Shown: one piece after another, positions 35,901 to 43,691 of the stretch
How the letters are laid out: each line of letters begins with the position of its first letter
Position numbering within the stretch: the first letter of the stretch is position 1
Source: Verrucomicrobiota bacterium
Lineage (GTDB): Bacteria; Verrucomicrobiota; Verrucomicrobiia; Verrucomicrobiales; Verrucomicrobiaceae
Direction of reading: 5' to 3'
Length of the DNA: 64,000 bases
Assembly: GCA_017301975.1 (NCBI GenBank)
Contig: JAFLEI010000010.1
Coordinates: 1-64,000, forward strand
Notes under the pieces: generated by a model
Databases searched by the model: none
Told to the model about the DNA's origin: nothing
Seen by the model: the letters and a program-made list of their open reading frames with translations, nothing else
Program-made: the position numbers and the translations under genes

Positions 35901-36002
35901 CTTCACCGGTGGCGTGGTGGGGAATTTTAATTCATCCGCAGCCCGGCTGGTGAAAGGTGCGCTTGATATGAAAACCAGCAGCGCGATCTGTCTTTTTTGC
36001 AT
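32928..36002 (-). CDS. PVC-type heme-binding CxxCH protein with beta-propeller and HEAT-like region
   Basis: The protein has 1024 residues from the ATG at 36002, with a signal peptide (QIALLVFISSAPFTSRA). Residues about 40-450 form a membrane-bound-dehydrogenase-like beta-propeller (YDEDGRAYVCEMNDYPY, LTDTDGDGTFDKATVF, LKDTNGDGVADVR). Residues about 480-840 are helical repeats. The C-terminal cytochrome-like domain has the heme motif CMVCH near residue 902, followed by GNDVGPNLG. The gene is a composition mosaic: codons for about residues 487-780 (plus-strand 33660-34540) are clearly less GC-rich than both flanks. The family is typical of Planctomycetes and Verrucomicrobia and is linked to periplasmic oxidation of sugars, by inference. 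Confidence 0.9.
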   Translation of the reverse strand: MQKRQIALLVFISSAPFTSRAADELKFPTTPPVKPQSAAKTFHVLDGFEMQLIAAEPLVTDPVAITYDEDGRAYVCEMNDYPYTDKEHHKHAQENPTDQPIGKVRLLTDTDGDGTFDKATVFAEGLSWPTGAACWKGGIFVTATPDVWYLKDTNGDGVADVRQKIFTGFKKLNVQAVMNNPIWGLDHRIYIAGGSNGGEIQRVPGSDSVMPIPADFKPLPIKRNDFSFDPSTGDVRLESGGARFGNSFDDWGNRFLCNIRNPCQHVVLPYRYLARNPYLVIPSALNDCAEAGDQLPVYRTSPAEPWREFRAKRWVQEGSTLPKSELVGAGVVTSSAGITVYRGDAYPPEYRDFAFVADVAGNLFYRMKLVPNGVTFKAVQVDGTKNFCTSDDLWSRPVNFVNAPDGCLHVCDMYREVIEHPWSIPDDIHTAVDLLRGRDQGRLFRLAPKSFKLRATPKLSTATTPALVALLDHPNAWHRESALRLLFERQDKSSLEPLRTIVKTGKTAQGRIAALGAVQAMALNPDEFSAPGRQEMELAKDRQEILRIALHDSDSRVRAQSILFYAGLEGLSAASEIKSMRNDPAKVVRFAAAFALGGLKHGYWSGPPEMRVTDIALLDAGDPWLEAALLSSNDNDLELFDGLLHHEMLQSPQIHLLSSVGWMIGRKHGEWSAPSDCFCNVAADERLLDAQKRQVMLAIAEGLAASGRAAAELLTASEPRHIQSGREYVVHWQADSHQVLDEATSNTSDKMQALRMLSLFESLEPMTPLLLRFLIPTQPAELQFAALATLGTYHDPAVAGILIEAWPKLTPTLREKATTLILSRTERIAKLLDAIEAKKILPSQLSAATKATLGRQKTPALAERITKLIGDGSSSNRKEVITKYEPVLSMTGDLTRGAKIYETLCMVCHRHLDRGNDVGPNLGTIKAWTAEQILTNVLDPNREVSPNFALYIVETNDGRTLSGLISSETAGNLTLKRADGGTDTVLRSEIKSLTSPGISLMPEGLEAAITPQQMADLISYLKAP

Positions 36003-36060
36003 GCGGAATGGACGGCACAAACGTCCCCATTCTTGCCTACCGAGCGAGGTTGGAGAAGTG

Positions 36061-36744
36061 TTATTCGGCCTCGGCCGAGACATCCATGACGCACTGCACC
36101 CAGGTAAAAACCGGGGTCTTGGGGGCATAGAGATGCTGCAACTGAGCGAAGCTTTTGTTCCCTGGGAGGTTGTAAGGGCCGACTTCCGTCATGGTCATGT
36201 CTTCGCCGGGGCAGTGCTGGAGGCCCAGCACGTGGCCGATTTCGTGAGGGAGCCATTTGGTGATGGGATCGCCGATCAAAGCCACTGACTTGGTGCTCCA
36301 CCATTCGGAGGGGTCGAGGTAGATGTGGCCGCGGTCGCGGCTCCAAGGGAAGGAGGCATGGCCCATGCTACCGAGCTGGCCGTCCCAAGCCCTGCCGGGC
36401 GGGGTGCCAAAGCTGATGGTGATGTCTGCCGACTCTCCAGCCTTGGCCTGGGCAAAGGTGAAGACGCCAGCGGCTTCCCAGCTTTTGAAACTTTCGTCGA
36501 TCTCGCGCTGGAGCTCTTCCGCAGAAAGGCGCGCCGGCAAGGGAGTGACGGTGTCGAGCTGCCAGGTGAGGTGCCGCTTGTTCCAGAGCTGAGGTTTGGT
36601 GTAGCTGATCAGTTTGCCAGCACCGAGAGGTCTGATCTGGGATCTGATGTCCTTCTCCTGCCAGGCGACTTCATGATAAGCGCAACTGCTGATCAAGACG
36701 GCGGCCCATAAGTAAAGGCTTAGCGAGAATGCATTTTTCTTCAT
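36061..36744 (-). CDS. Matrixin-like metzincin zinc protease, probable lipoprotein
   Basis: The protein has 227 residues from the ATG at 36744. A short hydrophobic signal ends in a lipobox-like LISSC, with Cys21 as the lipidation site. The catalytic signature HEIGHVLGLQH (167-177) is an exact metzincin HExxHxxGxxH motif, with Glu168 as general base and three histidine zinc ligands. Downstream DMTMTEV offers the Met-turn methionine. Upstream segments (SADITISFGTPP, GHIYLDPSEWW) match the strands of M10/matrixin folds. It would be a surface or periplasmic protease. No hemopexin or RTX part is present. It lies upstream of the heme-binding protein gene, 58 bp away. Confidence 0.87.
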   Translation of the reverse strand: MKKNAFSLSLYLWAAVLISSCAYHEVAWQEKDIRSQIRPLGAGKLISYTKPQLWNKRHLTWQLDTVTPLPARLSAEELQREIDESFKSWEAAGVFTFAQAKAGESADITISFGTPPGRAWDGQLGSMGHASFPWSRDRGHIYLDPSEWWSTKSVALIGDPITKWLPHEIGHVLGLQHCPGEDMTMTEVGPYNLPGNKSFAQLQHLYAPKTPVFTWVQCVMDVSAEAE

Positions 36745-36901
36745 GGCAGGTTGGGATTCGGCAATTTTGAATCTCAACCTTGATATGATTTCTCATATGT
36801 AAGAATTGTAAATGATTATTCAGGCCCCTGTCACGGTTTCGACGCTCTTGCATCCCTGCGAGGTCTCGCCACACTGCCCGCCCTTTTCCCCCTTTCCCGC
36901 C

Positions 36902-38134
36902 ATGGCCTACATCAACGAAAACTACAACAAGCTCAAAGCCGGTTACCTCTTCCCTGAAATCGCGCGTCGCGTGAAGGTCTTCACGGAGGGCAATGCCGAG
37001 GCTGCGAAGCGCCTGATCCGCTGCGGGATCGGCGATGTGACCGAAGCGCTGCCCGAGGCGGTGCGTACAGCGATGCACAAGGCGGTGGATGAAATGGGCG
37101 ACCGCTCGACCTTCCGTGGCTACGGCCCTGAGCAGGGCTACGATTTCCTGCGCAATGCCATCGCAGAGCACGACTTCAAGGCGCGTGGCATCCAGGTGGA
37201 AGCCGACGAGATCTTCATCTCAGATGGCAGCAAGTGCGATACGGGCAACATTCTGGACATCTTCGGAGCGGGGAACAAGATCGCGATCACGGACCCTGTG
37301 TACCCTGTGTATGTCGATACCAACGTCATGGCTGGCAACACGGGCGAAGCGGATGAAAGCGGTGCCTATGCGGGCCTGCACTACCTGAAATGCACGCCTG
37401 CCAACGGCTTCGTGCCCGAGATCCCGAATGAGCCGGTGGATCTGGCCTACCTATGCTACCCGAACAATCCGACGGGTGCGGTGGCCACGCGTGCGCAGCT
37501 TGAAGCCTGGGTGAAATACGCCCTGGCGAACGGCACCACGATTCTCTATGACGCCGCCTACGAAGCCTTTATCCGTGACCCGGAGCTGCCGCGCTCGATT
37601 TATGAAATCGAAGGTGCGCGTGATTGCGCCATCGAGTTCCGCAGTTTCTCGAAGAACGGCGGATTCACCGGTGTGCGCTGCGGCATCGTGATTATTCCGA
37701 AGGGGCTCATGGGCAAGACCAAGGCCGGTGGCAAGCAGGCGATCCATCCGCTCTGGAGCCGCCGTCACAGCACGAAATTCAATGGCACAAGCTATATCGT
37801 GCAGCGTGGTGCGGAAGCGATCTACTCCGCCGAAGGCAAGGCGCAGGTGAAGGCGCTGATCGCGCACTACATGGGCAATGCGGCACTGCTGGTCGAGGCC
37901 TGCAAAAAGGCCGGGCTGCAGGTCTTTGGAGGTGTCAATGCTCCCTACGTGTGGGTGGGCTGCCCCAATGGTGTGACGAGCTGGCAGATGTTCGACAAGA
38001 TGCTGAACGAGGCGAACGTGGTCATCACTCCTGGCAGCGGCTTCGGCAGCGCCGGCGAAGGGTATTTCCGCATCAGCGCGTTTAACAGCCGCGCGAATGT
38101 GGAGGAAGTGTGCCGGCGGATTGCGACGCTTTGA
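36902..38134 (+). CDS. dapL: LL-diaminopimelate aminotransferase
   Basis: This 410-residue fold-type I PLP enzyme converts tetrahydrodipicolinate and glutamate directly to LL-diaminopimelate, the short lysine/peptidoglycan route found in plants, Chlamydiae, Verrucomicrobia and others. The ATG at 36902 gives the family N-terminus [20 protein letters not shown]. Visible signatures are [42 protein letters not shown] with Asp217, and [14 protein letters not shown] with the Schiff-base Lys251. An AT-rich stretch (36765-36825) upstream probably holds the promoters for this gene and the divergent protease. Confidence 0.96.
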   Translation: MAYINENYNKLKAGYLFPEIARRVKVFTEGNAEAAKRLIRCGIGDVTEALPEAVRTAMHKAVDEMGDRSTFRGYGPEQGYDFLRNAIAEHDFKARGIQVEADEIFISDGSKCDTGNILDIFGAGNKIAITDPVYPVYVDTNVMAGNTGEADESGAYAGLHYLKCTPANGFVPEIPNEPVDLAYLCYPNNPTGAVATRAQLEAWVKYALANGTTILYDAAYEAFIRDPELPRSIYEIEGARDCAIEFRSFSKNGGFTGVRCGIVIIPKGLMGKTKAGGKQAIHPLWSRRHSTKFNGTSYIVQRGAEAIYSAEGKAQVKALIAHYMGNAALLVEACKKAGLQVFGGVNAPYVWVGCPNGVTSWQMFDKMLNEANVVITPGSGFGSAGEGYFRISAFNSRANVEEVCRRIATL

Positions 38135-38156
38135 TTTGGAACCCAATAAATCCACC

Positions 38157-38363
38157 ATGTCGGTTCTTGAAGCCATCGAGAATGACATCAAGCAACTCCC
38201 GCGTAGTGCAGCGCTGGAGTTGCAGGAGTGGCTGGCAGATTATCTCGATGATCAGGAGTGCCTCTCTCCTGATTTTGTGACCAGTATCAAGCGAGGCAAA
38301 AGAGAGTTCACTCACACGAAATCCGTGATCGAGCCGAAGTCGGCGTCGAAGAGGCGGCGGTAG
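38157..38363 (+). CDS. Small antitoxin-like helical protein
   Basis: The protein has 68 residues from the ATG at 38157, 22 bp after dapL. The N-terminal two-thirds (SVLEAIENDIKQLPRSAALELQEWLADYLDDQ) resemble the amphipathic helix pair of short addiction-module or DUF2281-like proteins. The C-terminal third is lysine/arginine-rich. No partner toxin gene adjoins it. The last 52 bp overlap the 3' end of the convergent dNTPase gene, which is unusual and lowers confidence in the exact end. It may be read through from dapL. Confidence 0.45.
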   Translation: MSVLEAIENDIKQLPRSAALELQEWLADYLDDQECLSPDFVTSIKRGKREFTHTKSVIEPKSASKRRR

Positions 38364-39583
38364 GTGCGGAAGGCGAAGTGGTCGGTCATGTTGGCGATCC
38401 AGTCGCAGACGAGGCGGGCGCGGGCCGGGGCGTCGGGGGCGGCTTGGATCTCCTTTTCGATGGAAGCCGGGAGGAGGTGAAGGCCGCGAGGTTGCACGGT
38501 GTCGATGTAGCGCTCGCGGAGCACCCCGAAGACGCGAGTGAGGATGAAGTCGGCCTTGTGATCGAGCTGCTGGAGCTGGGGGCTGAGGAAGACGAGTTCG
38601 AGGGCGATCTTTTTGTGGAGATCCGCGCGGCGGCGCATGACGGGATCGATTTCCATGGCGAACTGATGTCTGCGGCTGCTCTGGCTGAGGAAATTGGCGG
38701 CAGGGACCAGCTTGGTGGCGCGGATGCATTCGCCGATGAGGCGGTTGAGACGGCCTTCGACGCGGTTTTCGCGGACGGCTTTGCAGAGGAATTCTACATC
38801 TGCCTGATCGGCCTCTGAAAGCTGCTGGTCCCCTGCCCAGCGTTCCAGACGCTGAACATTGATGAATCCAGCGTGGATGCCGTCGGCAATGTCATTGAGG
38901 GAATAGGCGGTATCATCCGCCCAGTCCATGATCTGGCATTCGATGCTGCGGAAGCTGTTGCGCTCTTTGCCGGGGGTGAGTTCCAGCGGGAAAGCCTGAC
39001 CGCCGAGGGTGAAGTCGAGCCAGCGCTCCTGTTCGTCGTAGAGGTAGTGGTGCTTGGCCTGCGGGGTCTCGGTTTGCAGTGTTTTGTATTTCAGCACGCC
39101 ATCAAGCAAAGCCCGGGTGGGGTTCATGCCGCTGCGGCCTTCGCTGAAGAGCGTCTGCGTGAGGATGCGGAGCGTCTGGGCATTGCCCTCGAATCCGCCG
39201 AAGGATGCCATGAGGTGGTGCAGCGTGCGCTCGCCGGCGTGGCCGAAGGGAGGGTGGCCGAGATCGTGGCTGAGGCAGGCGCTTTCGACGAGGTCGGAGT
39301 CGATGAAGCATTCATCATCCAGATGCTGGCTCTGCTGGGTGAGCCAGCCGCAGATGCTGCGGCCGATCTGCGCGACCTCGATGCTGTGTGTCAGGCGGGT
39401 GCGGTAAAAATCATACTCGCCGGAGAGGAAGACCTGGGTCTTGTTTTGCAGGCGGCGGAAGGCGCTGCTGTGAATGATGCGGTCCCGGTCGATCTGGAAG
39501 GAACTCCGATACTCACCGGCATGAGAAGGGCGCGGATCGAGCGTTTCGAAGTCAAAGGAGGAGTAAAAGCGGTTCGCGGGCAT
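38312..39583 (-). CDS. dgt: dGTPase-like deoxynucleoside triphosphate triphosphohydrolase
   Basis: This 423-residue HD-superfamily enzyme cleaves dNTPs to nucleoside plus tripolyphosphate and so helps set dNTP levels. The signature HSSAFRRLQNKTQVF is followed by RTRLTHSIEVAQIG (His66) and the HD motif in CLSHDLGHPPFGHAGE (His106-Asp107). A later DWADDTAYSLNDI provides the remaining metal-binding aspartate. Length is close to the shorter dNTPase branch. It is probably the last gene of an operon beginning at 41920 (cytochrome-WD40, membrane protein, CoA-binding protein, small protein). Confidence 0.92.
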   Translation of the reverse strand: MPANRFYSSFDFETLDPRPSHAGEYRSSFQIDRDRIIHSSAFRRLQNKTQVFLSGEYDFYRTRLTHSIEVAQIGRSICGWLTQQSQHLDDECFIDSDLVESACLSHDLGHPPFGHAGERTLHHLMASFGGFEGNAQTLRILTQTLFSEGRSGMNPTRALLDGVLKYKTLQTETPQAKHHYLYDEQERWLDFTLGGQAFPLELTPGKERNSFRSIECQIMDWADDTAYSLNDIADGIHAGFINVQRLERWAGDQQLSEADQADVEFLCKAVRENRVEGRLNRLIGECIRATKLVPAANFLSQSSRRHQFAMEIDPVMRRRADLHKKIALELVFLSPQLQQLDHKADFILTRVFGVLRERYIDTVQPRGLHLLPASIEKEIQAAPDAPARARLVCDWIANMTDHFAFRTYRRLFDADFGSITDFV

Positions 39584-39634
39584 TCGGTGTACCGCGATGC
39601 TAGCAGGTCGTGGCGGGCGGGCAAGGCCGCTGCT

Positions 39635-39871
39635 TCAGCGTTCCCTGCGGAAGGCGAACTGCTCGGGTGGAACCTGGCCGCCATCGCCGGACTCTCTCTG
39701 CCGACGTTTGCCTTCGACGAAAGCGGGCTTGAAGGGGAGATGCTGGACCTTTTCAATCTCGTCATCGCTCATGCCCTTTGCGCGCAGACGGCTGCGTTCA
39801 TAGATGCGGTATTTATGGATCTCAAGCATGGGGATTGCTGTATGAGACACCTCCGGAGAGAGAGTGTTCAA
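39635..39871 (-). CDS. Small conserved-looking charged protein
   Basis: The frame is 78 codons if it uses a TTG start at 39871, which would overlap the upstream stop as TTGA, or 64 codons from the ATG at 39829. The N-terminal half of the shorter form (MLEIHKYRIYERSRLRAKG, MSDDEIEKVQHLPFKP) is highly charged with aromatic residues and looks like a genuine folded segment; the tail is Gly/Gln/Arg-rich. No known family was recognised. It is placed without gaps between the CoA-binding and dNTPase genes on the same strand, which supports co-expression. Confidence 0.45.
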   Translation of the reverse strand: MNTLSPEVSHTAIPMLEIHKYRIYERSRLRAKGMSDDEIEKVQHLPFKPAFVEGKRRQRESGDGGQVPPEQFAFRRER

Positions 39872-40236
39872 AACTGCCCCGTGTTCAGCAGCACCAAGGT
39901 GCAGGCTTCTTCGCAGACGATTCCGGCTTTTTGCAAAGCGTCAGCCAAAGAGGCATTTTCAGCGCCGGGATTGAAAATGACCCTGCCCGGCTTCAGAGCG
40001 ATGAGCTTGTCCTGCAATCCGGATGAGATGGCCGGGCCGACATACATGGTCACGGTGTCCACCGGACCGGAGATCGAGCCCACATCGGCGACCACAGGGA
40101 TGCCTTCGATCTCTGCCAGCGCAGGATGCACGGGAACGACTGCATGCCCATCCTTGCGCAGGAGGAGCAAAGCGCGGTGGCTGTAGCGCTCAGGATTGTT
40201 GCTGGCCCCCACGATCACGACGGTTTCCTGGTTCAT
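39868..40236 (-). CDS. CoA-binding domain protein (YccU-like)
   Basis: This 122-residue single Rossmann domain of the CoA_binding_2 family starts VVIVGASNNPERYSHRALLLL, with the nucleotide-binding GAS motif. It continues with GHAVVPVHPALAEIEGIPVVADV and VTMYVGPAIS, and ends with FNPGAENASLADALQKAGI. Such proteins resemble the CoA-binding domain of succinyl-CoA synthetase but act alone; their cellular role is unknown. Its ATG overlaps the stop of the membrane protein gene by 4 bp. Confidence 0.9.
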   Translation of the reverse strand: MNQETVVIVGASNNPERYSHRALLLLRKDGHAVVPVHPALAEIEGIPVVADVGSISGPVDTVTMYVGPAISSGLQDKLIALKPGRVIFNPGAENASLADALQKAGIVCEEACTLVLLNTGQF

Positions 40237-40586
40237 GATTCTTGATCCTCCTCATCCAGATGGAAATGATGCAGGGCACGATGTGCCGCCGGTGCTAGCA
40301 CGATGCCAATGACTGAGATGAACACCAAGCCGCTGAAGAGGGCATAGAATGAGGCGAAGAGCTTGGAGGCATCCGAAGGCAGGTCTCCGACGGGACCCAT
40401 GCCACCCAGGATCATCGAGGCATTCAAGAGGCTGTCGATCCAAGTGAAGCTGGCGATGTAATGATAACCCAGGATGCCGATGCCGAGCGCCACACCGATG
40501 ACGATTAACGCCATGGCGGCATGCTTGATCAACCGCCCGACAAACACCCGTACGGGAGCAAGAGGAGCGGTGCGAGATTCAAACAT
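40233..40586 (-). CDS. Small membrane protein with two or three hydrophobic helices
   Basis: The protein has 117 residues from the ATG at 40586, or 121 from the ATG at 40598. A basic N-terminus precedes a helix (AAMALIVIGVALGIGILGYHYI). A loop with TWIDSLLNASMILGGMGPV comes next, then a helix (LFASFYALFSGLVFISVIGIVLA) and a histidine/acid-rich tail. The GGMGPV loop between two helices loosely recalls the pore loop of two-helix ion channels, but that is speculative. It lies between the cytochrome-WD40 gene and the CoA-binding gene with almost no spacing. Confidence 0.65.
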   Translation of the reverse strand: MFESRTAPLAPVRVFVGRLIKHAAMALIVIGVALGIGILGYHYIASFTWIDSLLNASMILGGMGPVGDLPSDASKLFASFYALFSGLVFISVIGIVLAPAAHRALHHFHLDEEDQES

Positions 40587-40591
40587 GGCGG

Positions 40592-41920
40592 CTACCATCC
40601 CGGTGAAGCCACGAATTGCAACAGCGGCCCGGCTTTTCCGAGTTCATTGATGCGCACGGTGCCATCGTGGCAGCCGGTGATGATACGCGTCGTCTCGCCG
40701 ATGCGATGCAGCAGCAGGACGTTCACACGGTCGTCATGCAGGGTGATCTTGTCCCTGGTCTTGCGAGCTTTCGCATCCATGGAAACGACCGCGCCACCGC
40801 CCATGGCGACGAGAGGCGTTTCGGCATCCAAAAAGCCCAGCGCCAGCATTTCGGTGCGGCCACCGGGACGTAGAATGCCGTCCTTTTTTGCATCGCCATT
40901 TTGATCCCAGCGGCGGATTGTGCCATCCACATCGCCGCTGATGGTTTCTCTGCTGTCCGGGGAGAAAGCCACGCTGAGCACCGCGCAGTCATGCGCGGTG
41001 AAGGTGGCGACGATCTCTCCGGTGGAGGCGTCAATGCGCTTGGCGGTGCGATCACGGCTGGCGGTGGCGACGTGCCGGCTGTCGGGAGAGAAGGCCATGC
41101 ACATGATCCAGTCGGCATGCGGCTCTGTCTGCCATTTCAGCTTGCCGGAAGGCAGCTCGAAACAGCGCACTTGATTGTCTGCGCCGCCACAGGCCAGGAG
41201 TTTGCCATCGGGACTGGCGACCATGGCGAGCACGCAGTCGCGGGCTTGCACCAGACGCTTGCGTTCTGCAGGGTTCGCCGGATTCACCAGCCAGACTTCG
41301 CCTGAGCGCCCGGGGACGCCGCCCGCGACGGCGAGTTGATTTTCGGTGATCCAGGCCAGGGCGAGGATGCGTTCAGGCATGCCATCGATACGCGCAATAA
41401 GTTTGCCCGACGCCACATCCCAGAGGGTTGTTTCAAAATAGCCGCTGCATGCGAGCGTGCTCCCGGCGGGATTCAGGGCAAGAGCGGTGACTGGGAGCGG
41501 GCGGGGATACTTCTCTGGGGCCTGAGTTTTTTCCTGTTCGGGAACGATGGTCCGAAGAGCCGCCTTTTTGTCAGCGACGTCCAGCTTTGCGCCGGCAACG
41601 ATCCAGTCGCGAATCAGCTTGGTTTCCTTTTCGGGAAGGGCATCGGCCTTCTTGGGCATGCGATCATCTTCGTCATGCGTGGCGATCAGCCGGTAGAGTT
41701 CGCTTTCGTCAGGCTTGCCTGCCACGACAGGCGCGGTCTCGCTGTCGCCGGCCTTGAGCATGAGTTCGACGGTGTCCAGACGGTAGCCGCCCTTGGCCTT
41801 GCCCGCACGATGACACTCCACGCACTGATCAATCAAGATGGGGGCGATCTGCCTGGAGAAGGAAATCTCCGCAGCGGCGGCAAGGGCTGTGAGGGAAAGA
41901 AAAAGCAGCGTGCGAAGCAT
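40592..41920 (-). CDS. Secreted planctomycete-type cytochrome joined to WD40 repeats
   Basis: The protein has 442 residues. A signal peptide (LRTLLFLSLTALAAAA) is followed by a PSCyt1-type domain with heme motif CVECH at 33-37, GGYRLDTVELMLKAGDS and the ATHDEDDRMPKK segment. From about residue 140 at least six WD40-type blades follow, including IMCMAFSPDSRHVATASRDRT and LSVAFSPDSRETISGDVDGTI. This is a common PVC architecture, thought to be periplasmic and possibly involved in electron transfer or scaffolding. It is divergent from the creatininase gene (78 bp between starts). Confidence 0.92.
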   Translation of the reverse strand: MLRTLLFLSLTALAAAAEISFSRQIAPILIDQCVECHRAGKAKGGYRLDTVELMLKAGDSETAPVVAGKPDESELYRLIATHDEDDRMPKKADALPEKETKLIRDWIVAGAKLDVADKKAALRTIVPEQEKTQAPEKYPRPLPVTALALNPAGSTLACSGYFETTLWDVASGKLIARIDGMPERILALAWITENQLAVAGGVPGRSGEVWLVNPANPAERKRLVQARDCVLAMVASPDGKLLACGGADNQVRCFELPSGKLKWQTEPHADWIMCMAFSPDSRHVATASRDRTAKRIDASTGEIVATFTAHDCAVLSVAFSPDSRETISGDVDGTIRRWDQNGDAKKDGILRPGGRTEMLALGFLDAETPLVAMGGGAVVSMDAKARKTRDKITLHDDRVNVLLLHRIGETTRIITGCHDGTVRINELGKAGPLLQFVASPGW

Positions 41921-41997
41921 GGGGCGGAGAGAAACGCACCCCGGTGGCCGAGTTTGTCGGACGTTGCATCCACCGTTTGCCTCTTTTACATGGACCC

Positions 41998-42774
41998 ATG
42001 AGCCCGAGACCCTGGATTATTGCCGAAACGAACTGGAAGCACGTCAAAGCCACGCGCTACGAGGCGGCGGTGCTGCCCTGGGGCGCCACAGAGGCGCACA
42101 ACTGGCATCTGCCCTACGCGACGGATTCCCTGCAAAACGATGCCATCGCCGCCGAGGCGGGACGCATCGCATGGGAAGCGGGGGCCAAAGTGGCCATTTT
42201 GCCGAACATGCCTTTCGGGGTGCAGACGGGGCAGCTTGATGTGCCTTTCTGCATCAACATGAATCCGACCACGCAGATGATGGTTCTGGAAGATGTCATC
42301 AGCAGCCTGGAGGGCGTGGGAGTGATGAAATTTGTGATCCTGAACGGGCACGGCGGCAATGACTTCCGCCAGATGCTGCGCGAGCTGCAGGCGAAGCACC
42401 CGAAGATGTTTCTCTCCACCGTGTCGTGGTTCAATGCGGTGAAGGGCGATGACATCTTTGATATTGTGGGAGATCATGCTGACGAACGCGAGACCAGCCT
42501 GATGCTGCACTTTCACCCGCATCTGGTGCTGCCGAAAGAGGAATGGGGTCCGGGCACAGACAACCGGTGGAAGCTGAAGGCCATCCATGAGAAGTGGGCC
42601 TGGGCGCAACGCGCCTGGAGCAAGGCCACCAACGACACGGGCTCGGGTGATCCGCAGCACAGCACCGCTGAAAAGGGCAAGCGCTACTTTGAAGCGCTGG
42701 GGGCGAAGATCGCGACGTATCTGATCGAACTTGCGGCAGCGGACATCAGCGAGCTCTACGAGAAATCGAAATGA
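41998..42774 (+). CDS. Creatininase-family amidohydrolase
   Basis: The protein has 258 residues from the ATG at 41998. Binuclear metal ligands are visible: PWGATEAHNWHLPYATD supplies Glu32, His37 and Asp43, NGHGGND supplies a histidine, and DHADERETSLML supplies the late glutamate. The family includes creatinine amidohydrolase, MftE peptidase and formamide hydrolases in pterin or riboflavin pathways, so the substrate is uncertain. Its stop overlaps the start of the first permease gene by 4 bp. It might therefore hydrolyse an amide or peptide delivered by that transporter. Confidence 0.88.
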   Translation: MSPRPWIIAETNWKHVKATRYEAAVLPWGATEAHNWHLPYATDSLQNDAIAAEAGRIAWEAGAKVAILPNMPFGVQTGQLDVPFCINMNPTTQMMVLEDVISSLEGVGVMKFVILNGHGGNDFRQMLRELQAKHPKMFLSTVSWFNAVKGDDIFDIVGDHADERETSLMLHFHPHLVLPKEEWGPGTDNRWKLKAIHEKWAWAQRAWSKATNDTGSGDPQHSTAEKGKRYFEALGAKIATYLIELAAADISELYEKSK

Positions 42775-43691
42775 TCCGCTTCATCGTCAGCCGGTTCGTG
42801 CAGGGCATCATCGTGATCTTTGCGGTGATCACCATCACGTTTGCGCTGTCAAAGATGGTGCCCGGCGGTTCGGTGAAGAATGAGCGCTTCATCAGCAAGG
42901 AAGCGCAGAAAGCGCAGGACGAATACTATGGCCGGGACAAACCGTGGATCGTGCAACTGGGGCTGCAGTTCAAACACTACGCCACGCTGAATCTGCCGGA
43001 GTCTGAACACTACAAGGGACGCGGGGTGGATGAAATCATCGCCTCCGGCTTTCCTGTGTCAGCGACAGTGGGTGGTGCGGCGCTGCTGATCGCGCTGACG
43101 ATCGGGGTGCCGCTGGGAGCCTACGCGGCGTTACGGCCAAATACGCTGGAAGACCGTGCGAGCACCCTGGCCGCGATCCTTGGCGTCTGCGCGCCCAGCA
43201 TGGTGCTGGGGCCGCTCATTGCACTGCTGTTTGGCCTGAAGCTGCGCTGGTTCAATGCGTCCGGATGGTTTGATTCCTGGGACTGGGTGCTGCCGGCGTT
43301 CACCTTGGGCATCATTTACAGCGGCTACATCGCCCGGCTCACACGCGGCAGCCTGCGCGAGACGCTTGCCCAGGAATTTATCCGCACCGCGCGGGCCAAG
43401 GGAGCCGGGGAGGCATCGGTGGTATTTCTGCATGCGCTGAAACTGGCCAGCCTGCCGGTGCTGAATTTTCTCGGGCCTGCCGCTGCGGGAATGCTCACCG
43501 GTTCGTTTATTGTGGAAACGGTGTTTCAACTGCCCGGACTGGGACAGTTCTTTGTCTCGGCGGCGGTCAACAAGGACATTCCGCTCGCGATCGGCCTCTC
43601 CACTTTCTTCGCCGCACTCATTGTCAGCTTCAACCTGGTGGTGGACATCCTGCAGAGTGTGCTCAACCCGCGAATCCGACTCCATTCATGA
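42771..43691 (+). CDS. Oligopeptide/dipeptide ABC transporter permease, OppB type
   Basis: This 306-residue inner-membrane protein has six helices. It begins IRFIVSRFVQGIIVIFAVITITFALSKMVPGG, the conserved OppB/DppB start with the long first helix. The cytoplasmic EAA loop that contacts the ATPase reads RGSLRETLAQEFIRTARAKGAGE, followed by VVFLHALKLASLPVLNFLG. It overlaps the creatininase gene and the next permease gene by 4 bp each, so the three are translationally coupled. No OppD/OppF ATPase gene is in the window. Confidence 0.93.
   Translation: MIRFIVSRFVQGIIVIFAVITITFALSKMVPGGSVKNERFISKEAQKAQDEYYGRDKPWIVQLGLQFKHYATLNLPESEHYKGRGVDEIIASGFPVSATVGGAALLIALTIGVPLGAYAALRPNTLEDRASTLAAILGVCAPSMVLGPLIALLFGLKLRWFNASGWFDSWDWVLPAFTLGIIYSGYIARLTRGSLRETLAQEFIRTARAKGAGEASVVFLHALKLASLPVLNFLGPAAAGMLTGSFIVETVFQLPGLGQFFVSAAVNKDIPLAIGLSTFFAALIVSFNLVVDILQSVLNPRIRLHS

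Noticed and set aside
34683..35930. Long plus-strand open frame (415 codons) opposite the heme-binding protein gene
   Set aside because: Its product is a low-complexity Gly/Val/Asp/Glu-rich chain without domains, an artefact of high GC on the strand opposite a well-supported gene.
36745..36901. Candidate sigma-70 promoter in the AT-rich stretch upstream of dapL
   Set aside because: TTGATA and TATGAT-like hexamers are present but none has a 16-18 bp spacing, so no specific promoter is called.
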